A stretch of DNA of 64,000 nucleotides from Mycobacterium sp. SMC-2 (GCF_025263485.1 NZ_CP079863.1:1612001-1676000); one strand, 5' to 3'. Positions 1 to 8,308 are shown, counted from the stretch's first letter. The notes: generated from the sequence alone by a model not told the origin. Numbers and translations: made by a program.

Positions 1-957
1 CAGGCCCCGGGCGGACTGTCCTGCTTCCTGCTGCCGCGGGTGCTGCCCGACGGCACCCGCAATCGAATGTTCCTGCAACGGCTCAAGGACAAGCTCGGCA
101 ACCACGCCAACGCGTCCAGCGAGGTCGAATACGATGGCGCCATCGCGTGGCTGGTGGGCGAGGAGGGCCGCGGCGTCCCGACCATCATCGAGATGGTCAA
201 CCTCACCCGGCTGGACTGCACCCTGGGCAGCGCCACCAGCATGCGCACCGGCCTGACCCGCGCCATCCACCACGCCCAGCACCGAAAGGCGTTCGGCGCC
301 TACCTGATCGACCAGCCGCTGATGCGCAACGTGCTGGCCGACCTGGCCGTGGAGGCGGAGGCCGCCACCATCGTCGCGATGCGGATGGCCGGCGCCACCG
401 ACGAGGCGTTGCGCGGCGACGAGCGGGAGGCGCTGCTGCGTCGCATCGGCCTGGCGGCCAGCAAGTACTGGGTGTGCAAGCGCGCCACGCCGCACGCGGC
501 CGAGGCGCTGGAATGCCTGGGCGGCAACGGCTACGTCGAGGACTCGGGCATGCCACGGCTGTTCCGCGAGGCCCCGCTGATGGGCATCTGGGAGGGCTCG
601 GGCAACGTCAGCGCGCTGGACACGTTGCGCGCCATGGCAACTCGCCCGGAATGCGTCGACGTGCTGTTCACCGAACTGGCCGAAGGCACCGGCGCGGACC
701 GGCGACTGGGCGCACACGTCGAGCGGCTGCGCCGAGACCTCTCCGATTTGGACAGCATCGCGCACCGGGCCCGCAAGGTCGCCGAGGACATCTGCCTGGC
801 GCTGCAGGGGTCGCTGCTGGTGCGCCACGGTCACCCGGCGGTCGCCGAGGCCTTCCTGACCACCCGGCTCGACGGCCAGTGGGGCGGGGCGTACGGCACC
901 ATGCCCACCGGCCTGGATCTGGCCCCCATCCTCGAGCGCGCCCTGGTCAAGGGCTAA
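1..957 (+). CDS. fadE8: Acyl-CoA dehydrogenase, C-terminal part (fadE8-like, AidB type)
   Basis: The reading frame is open from base 1, so the 5' end lies outside the window and about 318 residues are visible. Family role: FAD-dependent alpha,beta-dehydrogenation of acyl-CoA. The visible part covers the middle beta domain (a VGEEGRG segment near the left) and the C-terminal helical domain. It includes LECLGGNGYVED and FREAPLMGIWEGSGNV, typical of the AidB/isovaleryl-CoA-dehydrogenase-like branch. Nine bases separate it from the next hydratase gene, suggesting one transcript with echA4, a PaaX-like regulator and echA5. The same order occurs in M. tuberculosis (Rv0672-Rv0675). The exact acyl substrate cannot be told from sequence. 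Confidence 0.85.
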   Translation, partial: QAPGGLSCFLLPRVLPDGTRNRMFLQRLKDKLGNHANASSEVEYDGAIAWLVGEEGRGVPTIIEMVNLTRLDCTLGSATSMRTGLTRAIHHAQHRKAFGAYLIDQPLMRNVLADLAVEAEAATIVAMRMAGATDEALRGDEREALLRRIGLAASKYWVCKRATPHAAEALECLGGNGYVEDSGMPRLFREAPLMGIWEGSGNVSALDTLRAMATRPECVDVLFTELAEGTGADRRLGAHVERLRRDLSDLDSIAHRARKVAEDICLALQGSLLVRHGHPAVAEAFLTTRLDGQWGGAYGTMPTGLDLAPILERALVKG

Positions 958-965
958 GCCCCAAC

Positions 966-1904
966 GTGACCCACGCGATCAGGCCGGTCGACTTCGACAA
1001 CCTGAAGACGATGACCTACGAGGTCACCGATCGGGTTGCCCGGATCACCTTCAACCGGCCGGAAAAGGGCAATGCGATCGTCGCGGACACCCCGCTGGAG
1101 CTCTCGGCACTGGTCGAGCGCGCCGACCTCGACCCCAATGTGCACGTCATCCTGGTGTCCGGCCGCGGCGAGGGCTTCTGCGCGGGGTTCGACCTGAGCG
1201 CCTACGCCGACCGCACCGGCTCGGCCGGCGGGACCGGCGCCTACCAGGGCACGGTGCTCAGCGGAAAAACCCAGGCGCTCAACCACTTACCGGACCGCCC
1301 ATGGGATCCGATGATCGACTACCAGATGATGAGCCGATTCGTGCGCGGCTTCTCCAGCCTGATGCACGCCGACAAGCCGACGGTGGTCAAGATCCACGGC
1401 TACTGCGTGGCCGGGGGCACCGACATCGCGCTGCACGCCGATCAGGTGATCGCCGCCGCCGACGCCAAGATCGGCTACCCACCCACGCGGGTGTGGGGCG
1501 TCCCGGCGGCGGGGCTGTGGGCGCACCGGCTCGGCGATCAGCGCGCCAAGCGGCTGCTGTTCACCGGCGATTGCATCACCGGCGCGCAAGCCGCCGAGTG
1601 GGGCTTGGCGGTCGAGGCGCCGGAGCCCGAAGACCTTGACGAGCGCACCGAGCGGCTCGTGCAACGGATCGCCGCCGTGCCCGTCAACCAGCTGATCATG
1701 GTCAAGCTCGCGTTGAATTCGGCTCTGCTGCAGCAGGGTGTGGCCACCAGCAGGATGGTCAGCACCGTGTTCGACGGTGTCGCCCGGCATACCCCGGAGG
1801 GCCACGCCTTTGTCGCCGACGCCACCGAGCACGGCTTCCGGGACGCGGTGCGGCATCGCGACGAGCCCTTCGGTGACTACGGCCGCCGCGCGTCGCAGGT
1901 GTAA
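966..1904 (+). CDS. echA4: Enoyl-CoA hydratase/isomerase family protein (EchA4-like)
   Basis: 312 residues from GTG 966, which lies just after the acyl-CoA dehydrogenase stop; 312 residues matches my memory of the M. tuberculosis protein. The crotonase fold is clear: RITFNRPEKGNAI near the N-terminus, an oxyanion-hole segment GRGEGFCAGFDL, then IHGYCVAGGTDIALHAD. An insert of about 40 residues between these motifs is longer than in canonical hydratases. The reaction is presumably hydration or isomerisation of an enoyl-CoA made by the upstream dehydrogenase. Start choice is supported by tight operon spacing and length; no strong Shine-Dalgarno is visible. Confidence 0.85.
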   Translation: MTHAIRPVDFDNLKTMTYEVTDRVARITFNRPEKGNAIVADTPLELSALVERADLDPNVHVILVSGRGEGFCAGFDLSAYADRTGSAGGTGAYQGTVLSGKTQALNHLPDRPWDPMIDYQMMSRFVRGFSSLMHADKPTVVKIHGYCVAGGTDIALHADQVIAAADAKIGYPPTRVWGVPAAGLWAHRLGDQRAKRLLFTGDCITGAQAAEWGLAVEAPEPEDLDERTERLVQRIAAVPVNQLIMVKLALNSALLQQGVATSRMVSTVFDGVARHTPEGHAFVADATEHGFRDAVRHRDEPFGDYGRRASQV

Positions 1905-1907
1905 CCC

Positions 1908-2627
1908 ATGGCCACCATGACGGCCCGGTCGGTGGTGCTCAGCGTGCTGCTCGGCGCCCACCCGGCGCACGCTCGTGCCAGCGAGTTGATCAGGCTCACT
2001 TCGGATTTCGGGATCAAGGAGTCAGCACTGCGAGTGGCGCTGACGCGCATGGTCGGTGCCGGCGACCTGATCCGCTCGGCCGACGGCTATCGGCTCTCCG
2101 ATCGCCTGCTGGCCCGCCAGCGACGCCAGGACGATGTCATCGACCCACGGGTCCGCCCGTGGAGCGGGGAGTGGGTCACGCTCATCGTGACCAGCGTGGG
2201 CGGCGACGCGCGTACCCGCGCGGCGCTGCGGACCGCCATGCACGGCAAGCGCTTCGGCGAACTGCGCGAGGGTGTCTGGATGCGACCCGACAACCTTGAG
2301 CTAGACCTGGACCCCGAGATCGACGCCCGGGTGCGGGTCTTGCGCGCGCGCGACGACGACGCGGCCGGGCTGGCCGCCCGGCTGTGGGACCTGCCCGCCT
2401 GGGCTCGGGCCGGTAACCGATTGCTCGACGAAATGGCCGCCGCGCCGGACATTCCCGGCCGGTTCGTGGTCGCGGCGGCGACGGTGCGGCACCTGCTCAC
2501 CGACCCGGTGCTGCCCGACGAACTGCTGCTGCCCGACTGGCCCGGTACGCGGCTGCGTGCGGCGTACCACGACTTCGCCGCTGAGCTGCTCCAGCGGCGC
2601 GAACCACTATTTGCGGAGGCGAAATGA
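1908..2627 (+). CDS. PaaX-family transcriptional regulator
   Basis: 239 residues from ATG 1908, three bases after echA4. The N-terminal third looks like a winged helix (SVVLSVLLGAHPAHARASELIRL followed by ESALRVALTRMVGAGDLIRS). The middle and C-terminal parts follow the PaaX pattern, with a LWDLPAWARAG-type segment. PaaX proteins repress phenylacetate catabolism by sensing phenylacetyl-CoA. Here the gene sits inside a fatty-acyl or aromatic-acyl CoA operon, so local control by an acyl-CoA ligand is a reasonable inference. It overlaps the next hydratase gene by 4 bases (ATGA). Confidence 0.75.
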   Translation: MATMTARSVVLSVLLGAHPAHARASELIRLTSDFGIKESALRVALTRMVGAGDLIRSADGYRLSDRLLARQRRQDDVIDPRVRPWSGEWVTLIVTSVGGDARTRAALRTAMHGKRFGELREGVWMRPDNLELDLDPEIDARVRVLRARDDDAAGLAARLWDLPAWARAGNRLLDEMAAAPDIPGRFVVAAATVRHLLTDPVLPDELLLPDWPGTRLRAAYHDFAAELLQRREPLFAEAK

Positions 2628-3391
2628 GCGATCCGGTGCGTATCGAGCGCAACGGCCCGGTGACGACGGTGATCCTGAACCGGCCGGCCGCCCGCAACGC
2701 GGTCAACGGCCCCACGGCCGCCGCGCTGTACGCGGCATTCGACGACTTCGACCGCGACGATACGGCGTCGGTCGCCGTGTTGTGGGGTGACGGTGGAACC
2801 TTCTGCGCCGGAGCCGATTTGAAGGCCTTCGGCACACCCGACGCCAACGCCGTGCACCGGACGGGCCCGGGCCCGATGGGGCCGACGCGAATGGTGTTGT
2901 CCAAGCCCGTGATCGCGGCGGTGAGCGGCTACGCCGTCGCCGGGGGACTGGAGTTGGCCATCTGGTGCGACCTGCGTGTGGCCGAGCAGGACGCCGTGTT
3001 CGGGGTGTTCTGCCGGCGGTGGGGCGTGCCGCTGATCGACGGCGGCACCGTGCGACTGCCTCGGCTGATCGGACACAGCCGCGCGATGGACATGATCCTC
3101 ACCGGCCGCGGTGTGAAGGCCGACGAAGCGCTCGCGATGGGGTTGGCCAACCGCGTCGTGCCCAATGGCCAGGCGCGGCGGGCGGCGGAGGAACTGGCGG
3201 CGCAACTGGCCGCGCTGCCGCAGCAGTGCCTGCGGTCGGATCGCCTCTCGGCGCTACACCAATGGGGGACAACGGAATCCGAGGCGCTCGACTTCGAGTT
3301 CGCCAGCATCTCCCGCGTCGCCGCCGAGGCGAACGAGGGGGCCGGGCGGTTCGCCGCCGGCGCCGGCCGTCACGGCGCGCCCGCGGGCTAG
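2624..3391 (+). CDS. echA5: Enoyl-CoA hydratase/isomerase family protein (EchA5-like)
   Basis: 255 residues; ATG 2624 overlaps the upstream regulator stop as ATGA, giving translational coupling. Crotonase motifs: VILNRPAARNAVN near residue 20, GDGGTFCAGADLKAF near residue 60, and VSGYAVAGGLELAIWCDLRVA near residue 105. It is the last gene of the fadE8-echA4-regulator-echA5 group. Its stop codon TAG (3389-3391) lies inside GCTAGC, the target duplication of the IS481 element that follows. The insertion therefore did not shorten the protein but removed its native downstream context. Confidence 0.85.
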   Translation: MSDPVRIERNGPVTTVILNRPAARNAVNGPTAAALYAAFDDFDRDDTASVAVLWGDGGTFCAGADLKAFGTPDANAVHRTGPGPMGPTRMVLSKPVIAAVSGYAVAGGLELAIWCDLRVAEQDAVFGVFCRRWGVPLIDGGTVRLPRLIGHSRAMDMILTGRGVKADEALAMGLANRVVPNGQARRAAEELAAQLAALPQQCLRSDRLSALHQWGTTESEALDFEFASISRVAAEANEGAGRFAAGAGRHGAPAG

Positions 3392-3392
3392 C
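3387..3392. repeat. Left target-site duplication of the IS481 element
   Basis: GCTAGC, identical to 4511-4516 on the other side of the element. It contains the TAG stop codon of the echA5-like gene. Confidence 0.88.
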
Positions 3393-4510
3393 TGTGATGT
3401 CCAGGGACGTTGTCCTGTTTGGTATCGGTGAGCCTGTGTGACAGGTGAAGGCCTCCCGTTGTGAAGTGGAGCTGTCTAGGAACCGCTTCACAAACCAGGA
3501 GGCCTTCGTGTCCCACGCTAATGCTGCTTTGACCCCGCGTGCTCGGTTGAGGCTCGCTGAGCTGATCGTCGAGGGTGGCTGGACCTACGCCGAGGCCGCC
3601 AAGATGTTCATGGTCGCACCGCGAACTGCCAAGAAGTGGGCCGACCGCTTCCGCGCCGAAGGTGCGCTCGGGATGATTGACCGCAGCTCCCGGCCGCGGA
3701 TCAGCCCCACCCGCACTGCGCCTGAGCTCGTGCGACAGATAGTCGGCGTGCGGTGGCGTCACCGGCTCGGGCCCGTGCAGATCGCCGGACGCTTGGGCAT
3801 GCCGGCATCGACTGTGCACGCAGTGCTGACCCGTTGTCGGATCAACCGCCTGTCGGCCATCGATCGCGCTACCGGTGAGCCACTGCGCCGCTACGAGCAC
3901 GCTCATCCCGGCGCGCTGATTCACGTCGATGTCACCAAGTTCGGCAACATTCCCGACGGCGGCGGCCACAAGTTCGTGAGCCGACAACAAAGTAAGCACA
4001 ACGCGATACAGACGGCCCACCGCACCGGTAATCGCGGCGACTCCGCCAAGAATTGGCGTCCCAGGATCGGAACGGCATTCGTACACACCGTCATTGACGA
4101 CCACTCCCGCATGGCCTACGCCGAGATTTGCACCAATGAGAAAGCTGCCACCGCGATCGGCGTGCTGCAGCGCGCGGTGGCCTGGTTCGCCGAGCGCGGC
4201 GTGACCGTTGAACGAGTGCTGTCCGACAACGGGTCTGCCTACAGGTCCAGCGCATGGCGCGACGCTTGCGCCGAACTGCGCATCACCCCTAAGCGGACCC
4301 GTCCCTACCGACCTCAGACCAACGGCAAGATTGAGCGATTCCACCGCACCCTCGCCGACGGCTGGGCCTACGCCCAGCTCTACGAGTCAACCGAACAGCG
4401 CGACACCGCACTGCCCGGCTGGCTGCATTTCTACAATCATCACCGAGCCCACTCCGCCATCGGAGGCCAGCCACCCGTGACACGACTGACCAACCTCCCT
4501 GGACATCACA
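3393..4510 (+). mobile_element. IS481-family insertion sequence, 1118 bp
   Basis: The left end 3393-3412 and the reverse complement of the right end 4491-4510 agree at 19 of 20 bases; both begin TGTGATGTCCAGGGA. The element is flanked by a perfect direct repeat GCTAGC at 3387-3392 and 4511-4516. That fits the NCTAGN target preference reported for IS481-type elements. One transposase gene fills nearly the whole length. Intact ends, duplications and gene suggest a recent and possibly active copy. Confidence 0.93.
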
Positions 4511-4515
4511 GCTAG
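3508..4515 (+). CDS. IS481-family DDE transposase
   Basis: 335 residues from GTG 3508, chosen because AGGAGG stands at 3497-3502 with 5 bases of spacing. An upstream in-frame ATG at 3445 would add 21 residues without such a site. The N-terminal half has helix-turn-helix segments (WTYAEAAKMFMVAPRTAKKWADRF). The rve integrase core has D141 in IHVDVTKFG, D240 in VLSDNGSAYRS and E276 in NGKIERFHRTL, giving D-35-E spacing, followed by YNHHRAHSAIGGQPP. The stop codon comes from the duplicated target GCTAGC rather than from the element. Confidence 0.93.
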   Translation: MSHANAALTPRARLRLAELIVEGGWTYAEAAKMFMVAPRTAKKWADRFRAEGALGMIDRSSRPRISPTRTAPELVRQIVGVRWRHRLGPVQIAGRLGMPASTVHAVLTRCRINRLSAIDRATGEPLRRYEHAHPGALIHVDVTKFGNIPDGGGHKFVSRQQSKHNAIQTAHRTGNRGDSAKNWRPRIGTAFVHTVIDDHSRMAYAEICTNEKAATAIGVLQRAVAWFAERGVTVERVLSDNGSAYRSSAWRDACAELRITPKRTRPYRPQTNGKIERFHRTLADGWAYAQLYESTEQRDTALPGWLHFYNHHRAHSAIGGQPPVTRLTNLPGHHS

Positions 4516-4516
4516 C
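4511..4516. repeat. Right target-site duplication of the IS481 element
   Basis: GCTAGC, identical to 3387-3392. It supplies the TAG stop codon (4513-4515) of the transposase, whose reading frame runs off the end of the element itself. Confidence 0.88.
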
Positions 4517-4528
4517 CGACGCTCTGCC

Positions 4529-5269
4529 TTACGGTGCGAGCTGCACCCTGCCGGGCGGCGTGGCCGGCGAATCGGCACCAGCGCCGCCGCCAGTGCCGGG
4601 GGGGCTCGCCGGCGCAGGACCGGCGGGCGGCTCCTGTTGCGGTCCCGGCAAAGGCTGCTGCGGCGTGGGCGGCGGTTGTTGCCGCGGAGACGGTGTCGCG
4701 ACCGGCAGGGGCGGCGTCATGATCTGGGCCGTCGGCGGCGGTGGTGGTGGCGGAAGTTGCGGTGGTTCGGGCAGGCCGGTCTCGCCCAGGGGGATCATGT
4801 GCAAGGCCGATCGCGATTCCCAGAGCTCGCTTCTCGAGCTGGCGGCTTTGTACGTGTTCGCGCCGGGCACGGGATTTGCCATGGCTTCCAGGGAAGCTAC
4901 CTTCGCTTGATTGTTCGGACAGTAGGCCTCGACCGCGGCGGAGATGAATCGGGCAATGGTGCGCGTGACGCGGTCGGCGGGATATTGGCCGCCGGCCGGG
5001 TTGGCTTTGAACGCCCGTTCCCTCATGTCGTCGACCACGGCGTCCGCCCCCATTCCGCCATCGAGCTGGCCGCAGACTCTATGGGCTATGGCGATGAGGC
5101 TTGGCGCGTTGTCGAGGGCAGGGATCCCTTTTTGGTCGAGCAGCGCCAGAAAATGGTCGTCGGCGTTGGGGTCGGCCGCCGCCGCGCCGCGGGGGAGCAG
5201 CACGACGCCGGTCAGTACCACGATGGCCGTGACCAGTGCGCCGGGCAGGTTGGTGGTACGGGTGAACAT
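4529..5269 (-). CDS. DUF732-type exported protein with proline-rich C-terminus
   Basis: 246 residues if started at ATG 5269. The first 33 residues form a signal peptide ending in RGAAAADPN. Residues about 35-125 resemble the DUF732 domain of mycobacterial secreted proteins, with FLALLDQKGI, a paired cysteine in HRVCGQ and a second in EAYCPNN. The C-terminal third is Pro/Ala-rich with runs of prolines, typical of cell-envelope linkers. Another in-frame ATG at 5299 would add ten residues. The gene lies just beyond the IS481 element, where M. tuberculosis has the mmpL5 region. Function unknown; export is inferred from the signal sequence. Confidence 0.7.
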   Translation of the reverse strand: MFTRTTNLPGALVTAIVVLTGVVLLPRGAAAADPNADDHFLALLDQKGIPALDNAPSLIAIAHRVCGQLDGGMGADAVVDDMRERAFKANPAGGQYPADRVTRTIARFISAAVEAYCPNNQAKVASLEAMANPVPGANTYKAASSRSELWESRSALHMIPLGETGLPEPPQLPPPPPPPTAQIMTPPLPVATPSPRQQPPPTPQQPLPGPQQEPPAGPAPASPPGTGGGAGADSPATPPGRVQLAP

Positions 5270-5388
5270 GGCTGGATTCCGTTCTGCCGCCATCATCATA
5301 TGCCCCAGCTCCGCTCGGAGCACCTCGGCGGCGCGAAAGCCCGCCTGGGTATGAAAATGGCTGTGGCGCAACGGCGAACGACAGCCGG

Positions 5389-5877
5389 TCAGTCGCCCTT
5401 GGTGATGGTGTTGCCCGAGCCGAGGTTGTCGACCTTGGGCTCACCGTCTTTGTATGTGACGGTGTTGTTGAACCCCACCACGCTGATCCGGGTGTCGACC
5501 TTGTCCAGGGTGATCTTGTTGTCCGCGCCGCCGACCGTCACCGTCGCGCAGGTGCCGGTGACGGTGAGGGTGTTGTCCGAGCCGCCCACGTTCAGCGACT
5601 TGCCGCTGGCGCAGTCGAGCGTCGCGGTGGTGCCCATCGACCCGTAGTTGAGCGTGTTGCCGATCTCGACCGACGCGGTGGTGCTCGCCCCGCTCGACCC
5701 GGTCGTGGGCGAAGCCGCGGCGCTCGTGGTCGCCGTCGTGCTGCTCTTGGTCGTCGTGGTGGAACCCGCGGGCGGGTTGGCCGTCGAACTGCAGCCGGCC
5801 ACCAAGGCGGCAGCGACGGCCGGCGCGACGGCGAGCGCGGTCAGCCCCGCGGGCCGGTCAAAAATGTGGGCGGACAA
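5389..5877 (-). CDS. DUF3060 lipoprotein (Rv0679c-like)
   Basis: 162 residues from TTG 5877; GAGG lies a few bases upstream on this strand, supporting the start. The N-terminus is a lipoprotein signal with lipobox LVAGC, so the protein is probably acylated and surface anchored. A Thr/Ser/Ala-rich linker follows (residues about 35-70). The C-terminal half has short repeats such as GGSDNTLTVTGTC and GFNNTVTY, matching the DUF3060 beta-repeat pattern. It is paired with a second DUF3060 gene upstream on the same strand. In M. tuberculosis the pair follows Rv0678. Confidence 0.75.
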   Translation of the reverse strand: MSAHIFDRPAGLTALAVAPAVAAALVAGCSSTANPPAGSTTTTKSSTTATTSAAASPTTGSSGASTTASVEIGNTLNYGSMGTTATLDCASGKSLNVGGSDNTLTVTGTCATVTVGGADNKITLDKVDTRISVVGFNNTVTYKDGEPKVDNLGSGNTITKGD

Positions 5878-5922
5878 TGTTCCTCGATTCCCCTCGATTC
5901 GGACGGCGATGCGGTGTCGGGG

Positions 5923-6291
5923 TCAGCCGGGTACCTGCTGGAGCCGGTTGGTCATGCCCAGTTCGCGGCCGCGGTCCCACAGGATCGGCGCGCCGTTGTG
6001 GAACAACACCGTCTGGTCGTAGCCGTAGACGGTGATGTCGTGCGAGACCGAATCGGCCACGACGGTGTTGGACGAGCCCATCACCGTCACCGCATAGCAG
6101 TTGCCCAGCGCGGTGACATTGTTGAAGGAGCCGTTGACCAGCAGCGTGGCGTCGTTGCAGTCCAGCGTCTGCTCGATCCCCTGCCCGATGACGTGGGTGT
6201 CGCCATTCTTGGCGTGCGCCGCGGGGGCCGGGGTCGCGGCGATGGTGATGACACAGGTGGCCAGCGACCCGGCGACGGTCGTCCAGTGCAC
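5923..6291 (-). CDS. DUF3060 secreted protein (Rv0680c-like)
   Basis: 122 residues from GTG 6291. The signal peptide ends near APAAHAKNGD. The mature part repeats the DUF3060 pattern of the neighbouring lipoprotein (NGSFNNVTALGNC, MGSSNTVVADS, YGYDQTVLFHNG), each unit built around an (S/N)-N-T-V core. No membrane segment follows the signal peptide. The gene is divergent from the TetR gene at 6430; the 138-bp gap holds an inverted repeat that could serve both genes. Function is not known. Confidence 0.72.
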   Translation of the reverse strand: MHWTTVAGSLATCVITIAATPAPAAHAKNGDTHVIGQGIEQTLDCNDATLLVNGSFNNVTALGNCYAVTVMGSSNTVVADSVSHDITVYGYDQTVLFHNGAPILWDRGRELGMTNRLQQVPG

Positions 6292-6377
6292 TGCGCGCCC
6301 CCCTCTGCGACAGGTGGATCTGCTCGATTGAGGTTACGTCCATCCGGCCGCGGCTGAAATAGTTTCCGCCCTGCGTC

Positions 6378-6394
6378 AACTAGAGTCATTAGTT
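6378..6394. promoter_or_regulatory. Inverted repeat, candidate TetR operator
   Basis: AACTA-N7-TAGTT sits in the divergent gap between the DUF3060 gene (start 6291) and the TetR gene (start 6430), about 35 bases before the latter. A dyad of this size and place is what an autoregulating TetR would bind. No experimental support is available. Confidence 0.4.
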
Positions 6395-6429
6395 AAGCAT
6401 TTCGATCATTCCAAGCGAAGGGCCCCGCC

Positions 6430-7080
6430 ATGGCAGCTCAGCCGGAAACGCCGGCGGGGGCCGGTCGCCCGCGCGCGGGCAGAGCCGGGTCTCGCCCGGC
6501 CAAGCTGAGCCGCGAGGGCATCATCGACGGCGCGCTGACCTTCCTGGACCGCGAGGGCTGGGACGCCCTCACCATCAACGCGCTGGCGACGCAGCTGGGC
6601 ACCAAGGGGCCGTCGCTCTACAACCATGTGGACAGCCTCGAGGACCTGCGCCGCGCGGTGCGGATCCGCGTCATCGACGACATCATCACGATGCTGAACA
6701 GGGTCGGCCAGGGCCGCGAACGTGACGACGCGGTGCTGGTCATGGCGGGCGCCTACCGCAGCTACGCCCATCACCACCCCGGCCGGTACTCGGCGTTCAC
6801 CCGGATGCCGTTGGGCGGCGACGACCCGGAGTACACGGCGGCGACCCGGGCCGCGGCGGCGCCGGTGATCGCGGTGCTGGCCTCCTACGGCCTCGACGGC
6901 GACGCGGCGTTCCACGCGGCGCTGGAGTTCTGGTCCGCGCTGCACGGCTTCGTGCTGCTGGAGATGACCGGCGTCATGGACGACATCGACACCGACGCGC
7001 TGTTCTCCGACATGGTGTTGCGGCTGGCGGCGGGTCTGGAGCGGCGCGTCCCGCACCACCTTCGCGGGGGCTCGACCTGA
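6430..7080 (+). CDS. TetR-family regulator (Rv0681-like)
   Basis: 216 residues from ATG 6430. The N-terminal DNA-binding domain spans roughly residues 28-75 (LSREGIIDGALTFLDREGWD, then LGTKGPSLYNHVDSLEDL), with the recognition helix in SLYNHV. The C-terminal part matches the WHG/TetR_C_33-like ligand-binding domain (HPGRYSAFTRM, LEFWSALHGFVLLEMTG). It stands immediately before the str operon, separated by 296 bases. The gene order is conserved in M. tuberculosis. Ligand and targets are unknown; self-control through the dyad at 6378 is plausible. Confidence 0.82.
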   Translation: MAAQPETPAGAGRPRAGRAGSRPAKLSREGIIDGALTFLDREGWDALTINALATQLGTKGPSLYNHVDSLEDLRRAVRIRVIDDIITMLNRVGQGRERDDAVLVMAGAYRSYAHHHPGRYSAFTRMPLGGDDPEYTAATRAAAAPVIAVLASYGLDGDAAFHAALEFWSALHGFVLLEMTGVMDDIDTDALFSDMVLRLAAGLERRVPHHLRGGST

Positions 7081-7139
7081 TGGTGGCGACCCGCGGCGCC
7101 CGGCTACGCCGCGCTTGCGATCGCCACCGGTCCGCCGCT

Positions 7140-7169
7140 TTGACCTGCGAGACCGGCGGCGGGTATTGT
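7140..7169 (+). promoter_or_regulatory. Predicted str operon promoter
   Basis: TTGACC at 7140-7145 and TATTGT at 7164-7169 are separated by 18 bases, a good primary sigma-factor pattern. Transcription would start near 7176, giving a 5' untranslated leader of about 200 nt before rpsL. Confidence 0.6.
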
Positions 7170-7277
7170 GGAGGCTCGTGCCTGGCGGCTTACGGCGCCT
7201 AACCGTAAGGAAGTGGATGCCGGGCAAATTCGCATGTCCACGATGCATCGGATCTTTCACCGGTGCGCGGCGCGTGC

Positions 7278-7309
7278 GACACACCCGGCCGCGGGGTAGT
7301 GCGACCGGG
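7278..7309 (+). promoter_or_regulatory. rpsL leader element shared with the rpsJ leader
   Basis: GACACACCCGGCCGCGGGG at 7278-7296 recurs with one change (A for G) at 28200-28218 in the rpsJ leader. Here CCCGG (7284-7288) can pair with CCGGG (7305-7309). The segment ends about 70 bases before rpsL. The rest of the 7081-7376 gap holds the promoter and no gene. A ribosomal-protein leader regulator is the likeliest reading, but unproven. Confidence 0.45.
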
Positions 7310-7376
7310 CATAACTGCAGTACGAAGACTTGAGAACCGCCGACGACGCCCAACACGAACACAGAAAGCCTCCTAG

Positions 7377-7751
7377 ATGCCAACGATTCAGCAGCTGGTC
7401 CGCAAGGGTCGCCGCGACAAGATCGCCAAGGTCAAGACCGCGGCCCTGAAGGGCAGCCCGCAGCGCCGTGGCGTATGCACTCGCGTGTACACCACCACCC
7501 CGAAGAAGCCGAACTCGGCGCTTCGGAAGGTCGCGCGCGTGAAGCTGACGAGCCAGGTCGAGGTCACCGCCTACATCCCGGGCGAGGGCCACAACCTGCA
7601 GGAGCACTCGATGGTGCTGGTGCGCGGTGGCCGAGTCAAGGACCTGCCCGGCGTCCGGTACAAGATCATCCGCGGTTCGCTCGACACCCAGGGGGTCAAG
7701 AACCGCAAGCAGGCTCGCAGCCGTTACGGCGCCAAGAAGGAGAAGAGCTGA
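7377..7751 (+). CDS. rpsL: 30S ribosomal protein S12
   Basis: 124 residues, standard length. S12 lies at the decoding centre of the 30S subunit. The conserved [16 protein letters not shown] loop and [28 protein letters not shown] loop are intact. Lys43 and Lys88, where substitutions give streptomycin resistance in mycobacteria, are both lysine here. It is the first gene of the str operon. ATG 7377 has only a weak upstream purine stretch. The stop overlaps rpsG by one base. Confidence 0.99.
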
Positions 7752-8221
7752 TGCCGCGCAAGGGGCCCGCGCCGAAGCGTCCGTTGGTCAACGATCCCGT
7801 CTACGGGTCGCAGCTGGTCACCCAGCTGGTCAACAAGGTGCTGCTGGACGGGAAGAAATCGCTCGCCGAACGCATTGTTTATGGTGCGCTCGAACAAGCC
7901 CGTGACAAGACCGGCACCGACCCGGTGGTCACTCTCAAGCGCGCCATGGACAACGTCAAGCCCTCCCTCGAGGTGCGCAGCCGCCGCGTCGGTGGTGCGA
8001 CGTATCAGGTCCCGGTCGAGGTCCGGCCGGACCGCTCGGTGACGCTGGCACTGCGATGGCTGGTCAGCTTCTCCAAGCAACGCCGGGAGAAGACCATGGT
8101 CGAGCGACTGGCGAACGAGATCCTCGACGCCAGCAACGGTCTGGGTGCCGCCGTCAAGCGACGCGAGGACACCCACAAGATGGCCGAGGCCAACCGCGCC
8201 TTCGCGCACTATCGCTGGTAG
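7751..8221 (+). CDS. rpsG: 30S ribosomal protein S7
   Basis: 156 residues from ATG 7751, overlapping the rpsL stop (TGATG), so the two are probably translationally coupled. S7 nucleates assembly of the 30S head and binds 16S rRNA. It begins [12 protein letters not shown] and includes [22 protein letters not shown] and [24 protein letters not shown]. It ends in NRAFAHYRW, all typical of S7. Second gene of the str operon. Confidence 0.99.
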   Translation: MPRKGPAPKRPLVNDPVYGSQLVTQLVNKVLLDGKKSLAERIVYGALEQARDKTGTDPVVTLKRAMDNVKPSLEVRSRRVGGATYQVPVEVRPDRSVTLALRWLVSFSKQRREKTMVERLANEILDASNGLGAAVKRREDTHKMAEANRAFAHYRW

Positions 8222-8308
8222 CGGCGGCACCGGCCGCCGACGGGCGGAGTCGCCGGGCGCAACGAGACAGCGAACTAATCAAGCAATCGAAAGAGTGGGA
8301 AGACTTCT

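Noticed and set aside
147..965. Long N-terminal extension of the EchA4 frame into the acyl-CoA dehydrogenase gene
   Set aside because: The extension is Arg/Gly/Pro-rich out-of-frame sequence; the crotonase fold begins after GTG 966.
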